Positions 22,201-37,200 of a DNA stretch of 64,000 nucleotides are shown here, piece by piece. The notes below the pieces were generated by a model. That model had not been told where the DNA came from and made no database searches. It worked only from the letters and a program-made list of their open reading frames with translations. Made by a program: the position numbers and the translations under genes. Each line of letters starts with the position of its first letter. The first letter of the stretch is position 1. The stretch comes from Gyrodactylus bullatarudis (lineage: Eukaryota; Platyhelminthes; Monogenea; Gyrodactylidea; Gyrodactylidae): NCBI GenBank assembly GCA_012064415.1, contig SSNU01000330.1, positions 1 to 64,000 of the forward strand, given 5' to 3'.

Positions 22201-25200
22201 CTGTAATAAAATTTGTATTACATTGTCATAAAAATTGTTGATCAGCTGTTATCGTGAAAAATTATTCTTTTCGTCTTACAAACAAAGGTTTTAATTATAA
22301 TTACACTTTGATATAGGTACTGAATTTATGGATCGTCTGCATGCCAAATTGATGAAATTCATTGAATCAAAAATGAACCTCGATCCAATCTGGTCACAAA
22401 TCCAAGTCATTTACTCTGGCCATGATGTGAGTTTTTCTGGTGAATTATTGAAATTATGTTCTCCGATAAAAATAGTCCTCATCTCCATATATGGCTAATT
22501 CTCGGGTATTATTTTTACACTTTTCTTCCTTATGCACTTGAAGATAAAAATAGCAAGCCTTTTTTTGCATTGGTTATAAGTTGGGTCTTAAACATAACAC
22601 GCTAAAAGCAATCATTATTTTAGCGTTTTCAGGTATTTTTTAATGACTTAAAATTATAAATAGGCTTAAAAGGTAGTATATAGTCGAACATAAAAACTAA
22701 TCGAGTATTTTTATAAAAATGTGGAATTTGAATAAATTCGAAAAACGTTTCTCATCCATTTGACGACGATCGATATGACAAAAAAATGATCTCACTGAAA
22801 AATTATGTAATTGAGAGGATATGTAATAACTTATTACTAATAAGGGAATAAGCTTTTACTTCATGACCATTTTAAAAATGAAAAAGACTTTGTAATTTTG
22901 TGAGTTTTAGAATCTTGGCTTTCACTAGCTGTAAATATTCTTTTTAAGACTTTTTGATTCTTTCGTTATTACTAATAAATTATTATCATACGAAATCTAT
23001 GCTGCTCGAGATAGTCTTCTCAAACCTAGGAATCGGATAGGCAAGAGTCAATCTGGTAACTCTTCTCAGATAATTACTTATTTCTTCTTCAATCTTTCGA
23101 GGTTCTAAATAAATCAAGAAAGAATCAACACAATAAGCGGCGTTTCTCCTTAATTAATTTACTCTCCATTGAAAGATAAGAAAGGTTTTCTCGATTTTTC
23201 TTCAGTGCAAAAGAGCTAGCTTAGTCATGAAATTAATGAAAATAAGCTTGTTTTTATCCATGTATCATCTTAATTGGATAAATTGAAGATATTCTTCCCA
23301 TTTTTGGAAGTTTTTTTGAGTCTGAATAAAGATTAATTCAAATTTGTATGCATAGATATTTTTCCTCCATTAGCTTTAATCAAAAATACGCCTGAATGAA
23401 TTTTTTCAAATCCAGTCTTCTAATCATTGATAATTTTGTGTTTTGTTTTTTTTCATCTTTGATAATATAATAAGTTAGATATTCACGTACACTTTCATAA
23501 ACATCCGATAATCCTCTCGAATTCATAATTCAAAAGTTGAGAGAAAATATAGTGAAACAGTAAATGTACCTATCTTGAAGAATCATCGATAGAGTCCCTT
23601 TAAATTTGAAGAATCAGAATAAAATCTCAGCTGAAAAAACACCAATTTTCTTCTATAAATAGCAACAATGAAGAGAAAAGTGGAAAAGCTAACATCGGTA
23701 AGGTTAGTTGAAGGTTATATCAGTAATTTTCCAGAACATTCAAATTTGGTTTTTAAGAGTTTTTTTTTCATCACACAAATGAGAAAATTTGCAACCTAAT
23801 CAAAATAATTACGCTGATTCCGAATCTTAATTCTTTTTAGAAAGCCAACTTATCATTTCAAAGATATAAAAAGGTTAGAATTGGCAGTTTTTAGCTCTAA
23901 ACTCAGTTATCTTGTAAACTTTGAGAGATATCGAGTATTTCAAGTATCTTTCAGTTCAAATTATCGCTCAAGAAAGTTTTGTGTTCCACTGGACATGAAG
24001 GGTTAATCAAAAGTACTTTTCTTGCTTTGGGGAATTAAAGTCAAATTTATCATCATTCAACATCGCACAAGATTAAGTTGTCAACTAAAACGTAGTAAAA
24101 TTATTCAGTTTCCATTTAGATCCTCTAACCTAATCTTTCCTGGTTCTCATAACTTGATTCAGAGAATTATTAATCATGGACTCTCAAATTACTCATGACT
24201 CACGGAGATGGGAAAAATGAAAACTAACAATGATTAATCTCCACCTCTGCACAATTAATGGATTTTTTTAGTGAACTAGAAATAAAAATTAATTGCTCAT
24301 CATTAATTGATCATTCAAGAGTAGGCTTTGATTTTGAAATCTATTCCCTTTAAACATTCATAATTACATGAATTAGATAAATTTTAGTTTTATTTTCATT
24401 AATTAATTTCCTCTGTTTCACTTTTGGGCTTGAAAGGTTCTCTTGTAATCCTGAATAAACTCCTTTGTGTAGAATTAATCAGATGACTCATTCTCTGAGA
24501 TAGAGTAATGAAAGAGAAAATTGTGATTAACTATAGAACGATGACCTTGAACTAATTCATTGTCATTCATATTTGTATTAAAATTACTAATTCTTGATCT
24601 AGCCTTCTCTATTGTATCCTTAACATTTAATTAAAGTATTACTCGTAGGTATTTCTATTCAATAATTCATCTAGTTGGATTATAATAATTTTGGGATCGA
24701 CCCCTGTCAAATTAATGTCATCAACCATTGTACTCTAGAACTCTCTTGGGTCATTCTAAGCCCGGCATAAAAACCGCTGAATCGTTTTTCAGGAAGGAAT
24801 ATAAACTTGCTTACTTCTTCTCTCTCAACTTGGAAAACAAATATTCCAATAATAATGGTCATAAATCATTTATTCATTCTTGATCGGGAGATACAACTAC
24901 TTGGAACAACACTTAACTAATTATCACGTGTATAATGGAAATGAATATGTGTACACTATTATCTTTTGCAAATCTAACTCTATATAAAATATACTCGGCT
25001 AACAGTATTCTAATGTGTATACCGTGTTCTAATTTTAAAAATAAAATTGAATGAATTGTAAATGATTTTATCAAAACTTCTCGCATGGGCTTTAATTCCT
25101 TGTGTATTGATTTATTAGAGAAAGGTACAAAATAATTTCATTATTTTGATACATGACCGAGTTTTGATTTTATTTGCAAATAATGCTGATGAGATTAATT

Positions 25201-28200
25201 TAAATTTTGAAAAAACCCACTCTTTCATTCGGGAATTGAACTTTTGTTTAACTATAACAGATTTTTACAACACTTTCGGCTATTTGCTCATTCGATAGAG
25301 AATTAAATTTTGAGGAAAAATCCTTTCGAATATATTAAAATTTTGTTCTGGTACATAAAATTTCGTTTGAAAATTACAATATTTCAAATCCACGCCAACA
25401 ATTCATATTTTCTGTATGAAAGTGTCGAAATTAATAAATGGCCCAGTATTTCTCTAATCTAAACTAATTAGGAAATTTGAGCAAGTAAGAAGATTCTTTC
25501 GGGCCTACTCATCAGTGTTCCACATGCTATATAAATGTGGGTTTATCAAGTTGAACGAGAGGTGGCTTTATTGGTCCAAATATTTATAGTTATACACTTG
25601 AAATAGATATCTATATTCTAGAAACAATCTGGCATCTTCTTGCTTCGCACAAATCAAAGTCACAGAACACTTGTCTCAATTAAACTATTAATTAAGGATT
25701 AATTTTCATCATTTATCCATTGATGAATGAAGCAGTTCATCTTCTTTCCACTTGAAATCAATATCTTGCCTTAACCAAGAGCAGCAATTATGACCTCGTA
25801 TATAACATGCTTTATGTAGATTTAATGAAGGAGTCGAGGAAGCATTGAAAACAAAATGGGAAGTGATCTTTTTATATCCTGCCATAACTCTCTCATAATC
25901 GTACACATTGATTCCTCCCTTGAAATAATAAATATAAATCTATTGTACATTTGTGTGTATTACACATGATTAGTTTTAGATTTTTTTCCATTTAAAATTA
26001 TACTCGTATATATGTATAATAGAAAAGAATAATAGTAATTTATTGGTATTAACACTATAATAAACCAAACATTTTGTAATCTTATCAAGATCCCCACTGA
26101 AAGAATACATTCCAATGCTTCTACTTCTACTTGTTAGAAAGTAATTGTTTTTTTTCGTTTCACGAACCGATACCTTTTAGAATATATCATCATTTTATTT
26201 CAGATCTTATTATTAAATACCCATCTTTTGTTAAAGATAAATTCACAAATAAATGCCTTAAACCGTTGAATTCTTCTAATTTACCAGAAATTTTCTCTCA
26301 GCATGTGTAAAACAAGGCCCTATTTTTATTTGCAATGTTGCCAAAACTATTGAAAATTCTTTATTTTTCATTTAAAAATTTTCGTAGTAAAATTCATTGA
26401 AAAAATCTTGGCACAAGTTCAAAAATTGTCATTTTTAAATCTATCCAAACTCGAAAAAAGTCTATTGAAAAATGTTTCATTTTTTTGCTTTTATTTTCAA
26501 ATTGAATATCTCACCTTTTGATAATGTTAACTTTTACTCAGCACCAAATTTTCATTTTTTAAACATCAAACATGATTTTTTATCTATTTCTAAGTGAGAT
26601 GGTATCATTCAGTTAGATTTAGTAAGATTTAATAGGAACATTGTAATAACCTTTTAATCACACTTTACTAGTAAGTTATAAAATTTTCGTATTCATATTT
26701 TTTCAAACCTTGAAGTCTCTAATTTTCATCCTTTAATCGGTAATAATTCATCGTAATCTTGAAGAAATAATAATCCTCAACTTGACCAGGTTTATAGATT
26801 GAAATTGAAAAAGAGCACTTTATTCGATTAAAACTACAAATATATATAATCCGCTACAATAATCAATAATTTCAGCATTGTCGATATATATACAGTACAA
26901 TGTTAGCATGGTTTTGTTTTCTCTAAGCTCCACAAAGTCCTTTCATCAACCAGGTTGACTTGATATTGACTACATGTATAAAATAATGTCTTGATGATAA
27001 TAAGTAAATAAATAAATTCTCTAGTCTAGTTTCAAGCATCTCAAGAGACTTTTTTTTCATAGTTTCTGATAGTTTTTGCCAAGGATATCTTTGATATCAC
27101 ATGTTTATCAATGACTTAATTCAATCATTTTATACGCACATTTGTTTGCTTTCTCTAGATGAATTACATCTTTTTTCATCCTATGACAGATTAAGTTTTG
27201 AAGTAAAAAATTTCATTGTCACATTATAGAGGCTCTTGTTACTTGGCTCCATCTATTTGTGTTGCGATAAATTATAATTTTCATTCAAATTTTATCAATA
27301 CCCACTGGTATCAAACTAAATTAAAATCAATCAAATTTATCATCTTGCTACTTTTCAGTAGTTTGTAAAGTATATTAATCGATTAAGAAATAAGATTAAG
27401 AAAATGTAATTATCAAAGTTAAAACAAATACATCAACTCCCTCATCCTATAGTATAAATTGTAATTGTTATTCTTATGGTTGCAATGATGAAAAGAACGT
27501 TTCCTTTCCCTACTGTTTAAACATGATCTATGCATGAATCTCCTTGTCTCCAAATTTCTCTGCAATAACAATTTACAAGAGTAGACACAAAATACAAACA
27601 AAATTTCCTAAAGGTGCATAATAATGCATATACAAGGACATTTTTCAAAAAGATAGCCCTCTTCTTTCCATAGACCTGATCTGATTTCTTATCGTCGGAA
27701 ATTATCCCTTGAGAATTTCAATATGTGTCACACAGATTGAAATAAATTTCATCTCTATTCATAAATTCTTCTTTCAGTGTCCTGGTGAAGGTGAACATAA
27801 GATGAGAGAGTACTTGTCCTATCGTAAAACCCTGCCCGATTACATGCCTGATGAACGACATTGCTTTTATGGTATGGATGCTGATCTGGTGAGTATTTAG
27901 TTAATTTAGTTATCACCTTATAACTATTTGTATCCAAATAAATTTCCCTGCTAATAATTGATATTATCGCTCAAGAGTTTTGTGTTCCACTGGTGTTTCT
28001 TAGTCTAAAACTGTCTTCTTAAATTTATCAATTATCTAGACAAAGGTCTGTAGTAGAATTGGGTAAACTTTGTTGCTTAATTGAAGATAATACTTCATAG
28101 TAATCCCTAACTGTTCTTGCTCTTAAATTCAATTTACTCAAATGTCATTGGTTAGAATGAATCATGTTCTAGATATATAAGCAAGTTCTTATGATTCGGG

Positions 28201-31200
28201 CTGACAGGGGTACTCCACTCAATAAATGAGAAGATCTATAATTCTAAAGTAATCTTTTGACCAAACACCTGTTTTTTTAAAAAATAATATCTCTACAAAA
28301 TTGCATAAAATTAAAATAAATCTAAGTTTGAGGTTTCAGCACGAATTTTTCTTACATTTCAATTCAGCCACATTGTGTCAATCAACTTTAATTCTTCACG
28401 CTAGAAAATTTAAAACCTGATGCTAAAAGAAAAAACAAAGATTTCCCTCGACTTGTCTTCAACACCTCATGACATGGTGTGAAATTCTTTGAATAACACA
28501 GGAAGACTAGGAAAGAAAAGTTGCACTTGCCCCCTTTTTTACATTGATAGACACACAGACAAATCACTAATCCACTTGCAATCATAACAATAATAAGAAC
28601 TATTCTATTTTTAATTATGCGTTATTATTGTTTTTCTCTTTAGTTACACTTAACAATCATTTATATTATAGGCACTATATTTTCAATCCTATTTACAATA
28701 ATATCATTACATTTATTGCTCTCTGTTCACATTTCTCACAACTCGTGTCATGTGCTTAGTGAAAGAGGGGTAAATTCTTATCCATTAAGAATATCTAGTA
28801 GGACCTCACATAAATGGCTAAAATTACCATCTCTAATATTAAATGGTTGAAGATTTCTTGTTGGAATTTTTGAATTCACGACTCTCTTTTACTATCATTG
28901 AAGAGAAGAGAAGAATCAATCCTAATTTTTGGCAAGAAATTCGAGTAAACAAAGCCTCAGCTAACTAAAAAGTATATCAGATCAACATGAAACACTGCTG
29001 CTATACAAGTTTAAGAGTAAGCGCGGGACTGAGAAAAATGTTCAATATAATTTACAACTCAAAGTAACCTTATCAATCTTTTATAAAGCAAAATAGGTTA
29101 GACCATAGGTGTTCCATTTTATTAGGTGCTGGGATAATTATTCATAAGTGATGATACGAGCAAAATTTGGTTGATAGTTTCCAATGAGTTTTTTTCGACT
29201 AATGAAGAAAATAAAATTTTTTGCTCTGCTTTCAAATTGTCAGAAATAGTATCACTGAAAAGACTCCAACTTTGACAAAGATTTTATTCTTCTGGGATAA
29301 AAGTATCTGAGCTTGTGTAGAATCATATCTCTCCAGGACAACGCAAATTTTGAGTCTAAATTTGAAAAATTCTTTGCTTATGGGATTAAAAAACTAAAAA
29401 TTCTTTCTTGATTCATCAGGAAACTATTTTAGCTCATTTCCAATTCATATTTCCCAAGATTTTTGCAATAAAATTTTTATACTTATCCCAGAACCTAATA
29501 GGTTCATTTTGGGTCAAATTATCATTGCAAAATAATCCAGTTATCCCTCCATCTATATATCAGTCATAAAGATCTCTCCTGATTGTTTAGCTATAAATCA
29601 ATATTCTGCCAGACACTTTTTTCAGGCTCCTCTCTTATTACAATACCTTTGTCGCTTCTCATCCACTCTCATATAGATATCTCTCCAGAGTGTGTCTGCC
29701 CACTTTCATCATTTATATACATAGTCGCGATAAAGAAAAATACGAGAGGAACAGTTTTTTCCATTCTCCCTTGTCTTCACTTTGATTCCAAATGGAAAAA
29801 AGAAGACGATAATTAAAATATTTTTCCTTCTCTATCTATACACACTCTTCCTACCTAATCATACATTTTTACGATTGGAAAAAAACAACAAAAGAATACA
29901 CAAGAGATTTTGAATAAATCACATTACCCAATCTAGAACCTGATAAACAACCTGATTACATTTCAATTTTAATTTCAAAACTATAGATGAATCTTTAATT
30001 GGTATACTTTCATTTCTTCGTTCACCAGTGTATTTAACTAGACTATTCAACATCTTTGATTTCCAACAACAGAGTAGAGCTCTTGGCTGGAACGAACAGA
30101 CTCAAAATGCAATGAGACCATCAACTGGTTGAAAATTGAGAAAAAAAATCAATCTGATATAAATTAGTCCATTTTCCCTTTTTTCAGTGTATCAGGTCAA
30201 AACTTTGGTTAATTTTGAAGATTTGAAGCGATAAAGTGTATTGATATTCTGTATCAACAATGGACTAGAAAATAAAAGTGTATAGGAAATTCTGTATTTT
30301 TTCGTAAATAATCGAATATTTTTAAAATGCAAATATTTTACGGGCTCTTTTTTCATTATCTATGTAATCCTGACTATACGGAGAAAAATATAGCAAAAGT
30401 TTGGTAAAAATATATTTTTTTATTTATCTACTATATATTTCTTTCATGATTAAAGCTATTACTCTCGAGGTTGAATTTCAATCTTGAAATCAGGAAATTA
30501 TTTTTCAAAATTCTCAGGCCTCAAAAATAATATAATCATGTAATTTTTTACCAGAATATCATTCAATAGGTTATTTCCAAATAATCAAGGCCTAATTTGA
30601 ATCAATCACGAAATGTAAAAGATTCCTTAATTAAAACTTGAACTAAATCTTTAAAAATATTCATTTCTTAATGGATTTCGAAGACGGGTGAATATTGAGT
30701 AATAAAGCTTTTATTTCACCGGTTCTCATCAGACTCTTACCCCGGCTTGATGTTTATAATGATTGGATTAATTTGAATTTAATTGAATCATCACTGAATC
30801 AAGAAAGTGTCCAAGTAAGAAACGTGAAGTCAAAAGAAAAAGATGTAGCGGGCAGTTACAACTGATTCCCTTTTCTCAGAAGAAAAAATGATGAAATCAG
30901 ACAAAGTTTGCCCCTCCTCCCTGTGAATTTTTTTCAATTCAAATTTTTCAATATTCACGCGTCTTTTAAATCCTCTAAGAAATGAATATTTCTACTGGTT
31001 CAGATAAAATTTTCGATGATGTTGAGCACTATTTCCCATCAAACCTAAAATTTCAACCTTACCTCGTATTACCTCGTACAAAAAATCTCAAGTTTGAACA
31101 TTATTTAGAATCGTATTGCTGACAGAAATTCAAGATTGTAGCTTGGATTGAGATCCTTTTATATAGCGTGAAATTTATTGTGCTAGTTAATGAGGAATTC

Positions 31201-34200
31201 ATTAAGAGGAATAGAAGACTAGTAGTGAATATGTAGTTGCTACAAAGCTTTTATTTCCCCTGATCTCGTCAGACTCTTACACCGGCTAGATATTTATACA
31301 GAAAATTAGTACACTTTTGGAATCCTCTCATTGGTTGATCAGGTTCACCTTTTTGAGTTGATGTTGACGAGGAGAGGTAGGTACTGAAATTATAATTATC
31401 GTTTGTTAAGGAAAGAGTGTATTTGTAACTGCCCACTGCATCTTTTCCTTTTCTAATTGCAGGCTTTTCATTCATTGGCTTTCAAACTGATGATTACTGG
31501 TTGAGAAATAATTTGATTATCAACTCTTGTTGACTTCTCTAAGTGTAACATTTGACTTACATATGAAATTTACCAATGAAATCATACAATTTTGTAATTC
31601 TCTGATAAAATTCACTCAACATCGAATCGAATTCTTTCAAATTCAAAAGTGGCAAATTTCTTCATGAATCATTCATCCGGTTCATTTCTTTGTTTCATAA
31701 TTAGTTTCCAATCACTGGATCTCTTTCTGATCAATTTAATAATCATTGTACACACATTAGTATTTCATTTTTGAAATTAAATCTTGATTTTCAAGTCCAT
31801 CTCTCAACCCTGTCTTAAAGTTTATATTTACTCCGTTTTTATTATTAGTATTTCTTTCTCTTGTTTTATTGTAATGATAACAAATGTAAATTACTCTCTA
31901 TGATTATTCACAAACAAACAAAAAGCACAAAATGTTCATTTCAATAGAGGGAGACTATACATGTATGTATGTGCCTACTTACCAAGATTTATGCACTAAA
32001 ATTCTTCCCTTTATTAAAAAAATCAAAATGGAGCATTATACAACCTTCTATTTATTCTGTTATCCACATTTATTATTCAGGGAAAGGCATAAAAAGTGTA
32101 ACTTTATGAATACATATGAATTCGTATTTCTTCAAACTAGATCTTGTATCAATTTATTCTTGTATCAAAGAATTGGCCATAGGTGTTGAGAGAAACCCGA
32201 GCTCTTTAAGAAATTTTGGATTATTCCTCTACAAATTTGGATTGTGTCATTTCCAACGATGATTCCGAATTCTTTGTTAAATTCTGATTTGGGCTTTGAA
32301 TCTTCGAAATTTTGAAATTCGGAAAATGACATAATTTCAGCCTTTTTTTCTCTTTCAACAACACATGTGCTCCTTCATCGTGAAGTTCAAAAAATAAAAA
32401 TATTCCTGGCTATCCGGAAAAAAAGTCGTAAATTCTCATCTTCATGTCAATAGGGGTTAGATATAATAATTTTTCTTTGGTTGATGCATTAGAAGAGTCT
32501 TGGAAACTATTGCTCATTATTTAGGTGTAGATTAGAGTGGGTCCCTCCATGAATCGTCAGAAATTCATCCGACTTTTCCTACTATTTAAGGAACGTTGAA
32601 TTAGAATATGGGCTTTATTTTCGCCTAACTTGTTCAGTAATGCTTTTAGGATTTTCAAGGGTGCAGAATCTCTTCCCTACTTGTACACAAACGACAAAAT
32701 GAACCAATCTAATGTTATAACAGGAGCTTAGGTGATATTCTTGAATTGATTTTTATCTCATATCAGGAAAACGGTTGATAAAACTATTTAAAAATACATT
32801 TTTCAAACTAAATTTTAATTTGAAAGCCTACCTACTCTCGAATAGTCATATGATACCCGAGAATTCCGGAAGCATATGAGAACTTTCTAACTTTTATTCT
32901 CATAATCTACGTGTTTAAGTTATAGTATAAATATTGGAGTGACTTTTTTATTTTCAAAATTAGGGACCCCCTCTTGTCTAGATGTTCTTTTCATCATTCC
33001 ATTCATATATAGACTTTTCTCTCTGAGTTCATTTTGTTTTTTATCGTTCCAATTTTCAATATTCTTCAAGATTTTAGGTTGAATATCTTTAATTTGATTT
33101 AAAGTGCATCCCTTGTGAATACCAATTCTCACATGACCTCACTCTTTGTGAAAATAATAATGAGGGGCTCACATGTGCGCTGTGCCTTCTTCCATACATT
33201 AATTAATACAGTATTACACAATGCATTGCATGTAACAAGACTATGAAATCATTCCAACTGATATAAATTCATATCCCGTCATGATTAATCTTTTCACTCT
33301 CCACAGATATTTCTAGCTCTAACGACCCACGAAAAGAATATCTGCATTCTCAGGGAAAATGTTCTCAAGGTTAGCGGATCAAGTCCATTCTTCCTGCCCA
33401 GATGTATTATCTACATTTCAGTTTTGCGTGATTACATTGAACTGGAATTCGATGAACTCAAGGTAAGCGATCCATTACCATTTTGAATTGGTTTCTCTAA
33501 CGAATCCATTAGACCAGTTACTCTCCATTTTGACTTTCAGTTATCAAATGGGGAGCAATATTCTAGTAAACCGAATTCATGTAAATCTATTAGAGAAGGA
33601 TAAATTCCCTGTTTTCAACATGACAATACGTTCTATCATGAGTTAAAATCAATGATTAAAAAGAAATGAAATCATTTTAATAGATTTTACTGATTTATAT
33701 TAAATCTACTGGTGAGTAATTTAGAGTGAAACTTTGCCAATGAAGGGATTTATTCGCAAGATCATTGTTTTGAAGACTCAATTAATGCCAAAAAGAATAC
33801 CTTTTAAATTTCATTCGATCTTATTACAAAATAAGCTAGATATTGAAGATCTAAGGTAAATATGGGGTTGAAAATTGCCCCATTTTCACGAGACTATTGA
33901 TGAAACTGCTCATTGATTTCATGCATAAAAAATATACCTTCTTTTGGATTAACTATTTAGCTTCTACGGATATTAATCTTATTATCTCTGAACATTGATA
34001 AGTTTAATAATTTCGATCTATAAGAATCATGAATTAAGGAATTTTACTTCCTTCCGAAAAAGTTCAAATATCTTTGGTGTTCTTATGCCTGGCTAGCAAA
34101 AATGTAGCATGATAGCAAACTTGGATAGTTTGTGATTTACTATCAAAAATTAATCATGAAAAAAATCATTAGAAAAAGTCAGTTTGAACATAGAGGTCAT

Positions 34201-37200
34201 ATATGACCTCTGGTATCGAAAGGGTTAAAATCAATGATTAAATAGATTAAATATAGGTCGTACAATTAGGAAGTTATCAACTAGAGGGAAAAATCATCTT
34301 AAGAAAGACACAGCGGTGACCAGGCATCTTAGACAGGAAGGGCACGAAGCTTCAATTTCAAACTTTTCAATTCTTTACAAAAATGATGAAAGTACTGTTG
34401 TTTGGGTGAAGGAGAAAATCTTCATAAATCTATATAAACCAAACTTGTGTGTCGAAAAAAACTATTCCTATAATCTTCAACTACCTTGGCCTATGTGAGC
34501 TTTTTCACTTTTCTCTCCACTGTTGCTATTTATTAGAGAGTTTTGGTGTTTTTTCAGCTTACATTATATTCTTATATTCTTTGACTTTGACTATTTCTTT
34601 CATAATTTGTAAATTATTATCTTTAATGAATTCTTAACTTTTATCATTTTTAAAGTATTGCCACTGATGATGCTTTATGAAATGTACATATGGCCTAATA
34701 TATATCTTATTTCTAAATCTCCTAGAATGATTAAATAGCTAGATAGGAATGAAATTCTTTTAATAGATTTGACTGGCCGTAGCCTTAACCTAAATCTGAT
34801 GAAGAACATAAGAGTACTTAAACCTCACGAATTCAATCTCAAAATGTTTCGCAATAATTGATAGAAAAGGCATTTCTCTGGGCTAATAGAAAGTGAACGA
34901 AAAGTTTCTTCGTTCTCGATTTCAATGAAGAATAGTATTTTTGTGTGTGGAAAAATGACTGTAATCGTATAAAAATTTACTTATGAATGAACTTATCTAT
35001 CGAATCGTTCTTTGTTTTAAGAATTCATTAACTTGAACCTTATGAATTCTCTTCAATAATCTCGAAAAAAAATTTTTCTCCTTTAGAAATCAATGAAAAA
35101 CTTTGATCTCGAACTTCTTATTGATGATTGGGTCTTTCTCGGTTACCTTTTGGGCAATGATTTTTTGCCAAACCTGCCCAATATGATGATTCATGCGGAT
35201 ACTCTTGAAATCCTCTGGGACACTTACAAGGTTGTACTACCAAAATTAGACGGTATGATAAATAATTCAGCAAATTCATTAAATCTTTGTTCTATTCTTC
35301 CTTTCAAGGTTATCTCTGTGATTTTGGGTCAATCAACTTTGCCAGATTCGCCCTCTTTGTCGATGAATTATCCAAAGTAAGTTAATTTTTTTATTTGCAA
35401 ACTACTCTATAGTAAATTGATAATATTCTTTCTTTTGTTTAGTTCGATAAACAATGGTTCCGCATGAACGATATGGGCAATAAATGGATCGAATCAAAGC
35501 GTGCTGAGAAACTAGCCGACGATCTCGAAAACCTAGGTCTTGAACTTGACGCTAACCGCAGAAATTCAACCTGCTCAGACTATGATTACACGAATGAAGA
35601 ATTTGAGGATGACCAAATAGAATTTGACATGTTCATCCGAGATTATTATGCTAGGAAATTCGATTTTAACCTCGCCAATACACCGTCTGATGAGATTGAC
35701 CCTGATGTTCACCAGATAATCTTTCACTTTTGCAAGACCCTCCAATGGATTATGCACTATTATTTCACCTCTGTGCCCGACTGGGACTATTACTATCCAT
35801 ATCATTACTCCCCATTTACTTCAGACATTGCTCGTTACCTCAAGCTTCATTTTATCGACAAGGCAGACTGTAAAAATTGCCCCTCGAGGATAATGCAAGA
35901 GAATGGTGACTGGTTTGCCTTCAACAAGGACAGTACACCCATTTCACCCTTCCAACTCCAGCTGTTGATATTCCCTGAAAATTCTGCTGATATTCTTCCA
36001 CAGCCATTACGCTATCTTGTATCATCAGATCTCATGTTGAATCCTCTCGCCAAGTATTTCCCCCTTGAATACGAGGTTGACCAAAACGATAAGAAAGCTG
36101 AATATGAGGCAGTTGTTGTTAGTTCTTAAATATACAACTCTGAATTTACAACTTTTAATTTAGATATCAAATACATTGAAAATAAAATTTTTATTCAATG
36201 TTTAGTCATTTAGCTACTCAATCCATATTAAGAATCTTGATTTAAGAACTACATAAAGAATATTTTTGTTTGGTTCTATAAACTCTTAGAGAAGGTTAGA
36301 GAAAACCTAACTTTTATATATTTTAGTAATAAACGTTTCTTATGAGTTTAGAACGAAACGAAATTTTTTTTTCATCCTAGAGATTCTCTAGTAGAGAATG
36401 CTAATATTTTCATTTTTTGAATCTAGTTGATACCATTCCTGGATCGTTCAAAAATTGATCCATACTACTTCAAAGCGATCAAAAATATCTCTCCCCTCGA
36501 TTTGGCCCGCAATAAACACGGTCAACATATCATATATGAGTCAAATTCCCGTAAACTTTCAATAACAAAATATGACTCGGCCTTCTTCCGTGATAGAGTA
36601 CTCAGGGATCCTGTCAAATTAAAGGCAATCTATGATTCACCTGATCGAGTTGTCGTCCCACAATTTCCTCAGCTACATTCGAAACAATTCACTCATCGTG
36701 TAACCAATCAAAAGATTAAAGTACGTCTTTCATTTATTTTTTTGAATTTTTTACCCTTCACAAATAAGCCTAACTCAGCTTTCCCTTCAGATAACTCCAG
36801 AATAAGTTTATGTTCAAGTCTTGATTCGCAAGATTTGATTTCTTCCAGTTGATTCGAAACCCTTCGTCTCAGTTTCATGTAATTTTAAGCTTTCCCATAG
36901 TAATAGAATAGAATCCCCCCCCTTTTTTTCACCTCTGATTCATTCTATTTTAGCTCAAGATTCTTAACCCTATTATTACACGGGTGGAGATGGAGTCAAG
37001 GAGTCTTTTTTCTAGATATGAAATTCTGTGAGCTGAAAAACAACTCTAAAATTTTGAACGTAATTGTTGTATTTTCCCAAAAGTTTTTAGTCTATTAAAA
37101 CTAGACGTAGAGAACTGTAAAAATTTCAGAAAATTGTTAAAGGGATAAGCTCTCCAATCTTTAAGCGAGTTGGTCTATTAATGAATCTTTCCTAGCCATA

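Noticed and set aside
29583..29816. 77-residue plus-strand ORF
   Set aside because: No splice context or similarity. It overlaps the more signal-peptide-like minus frame, which is itself only a weak call.
36118..36129. Stop codon closing the 221-residue ORF in XRN1 as the real end of the gene
   Set aside because: A GTTAGT donor precedes it, and the next exon (IPFLDRSKIDPYY) continues the XRN1 family sequence in frame after EAVV.
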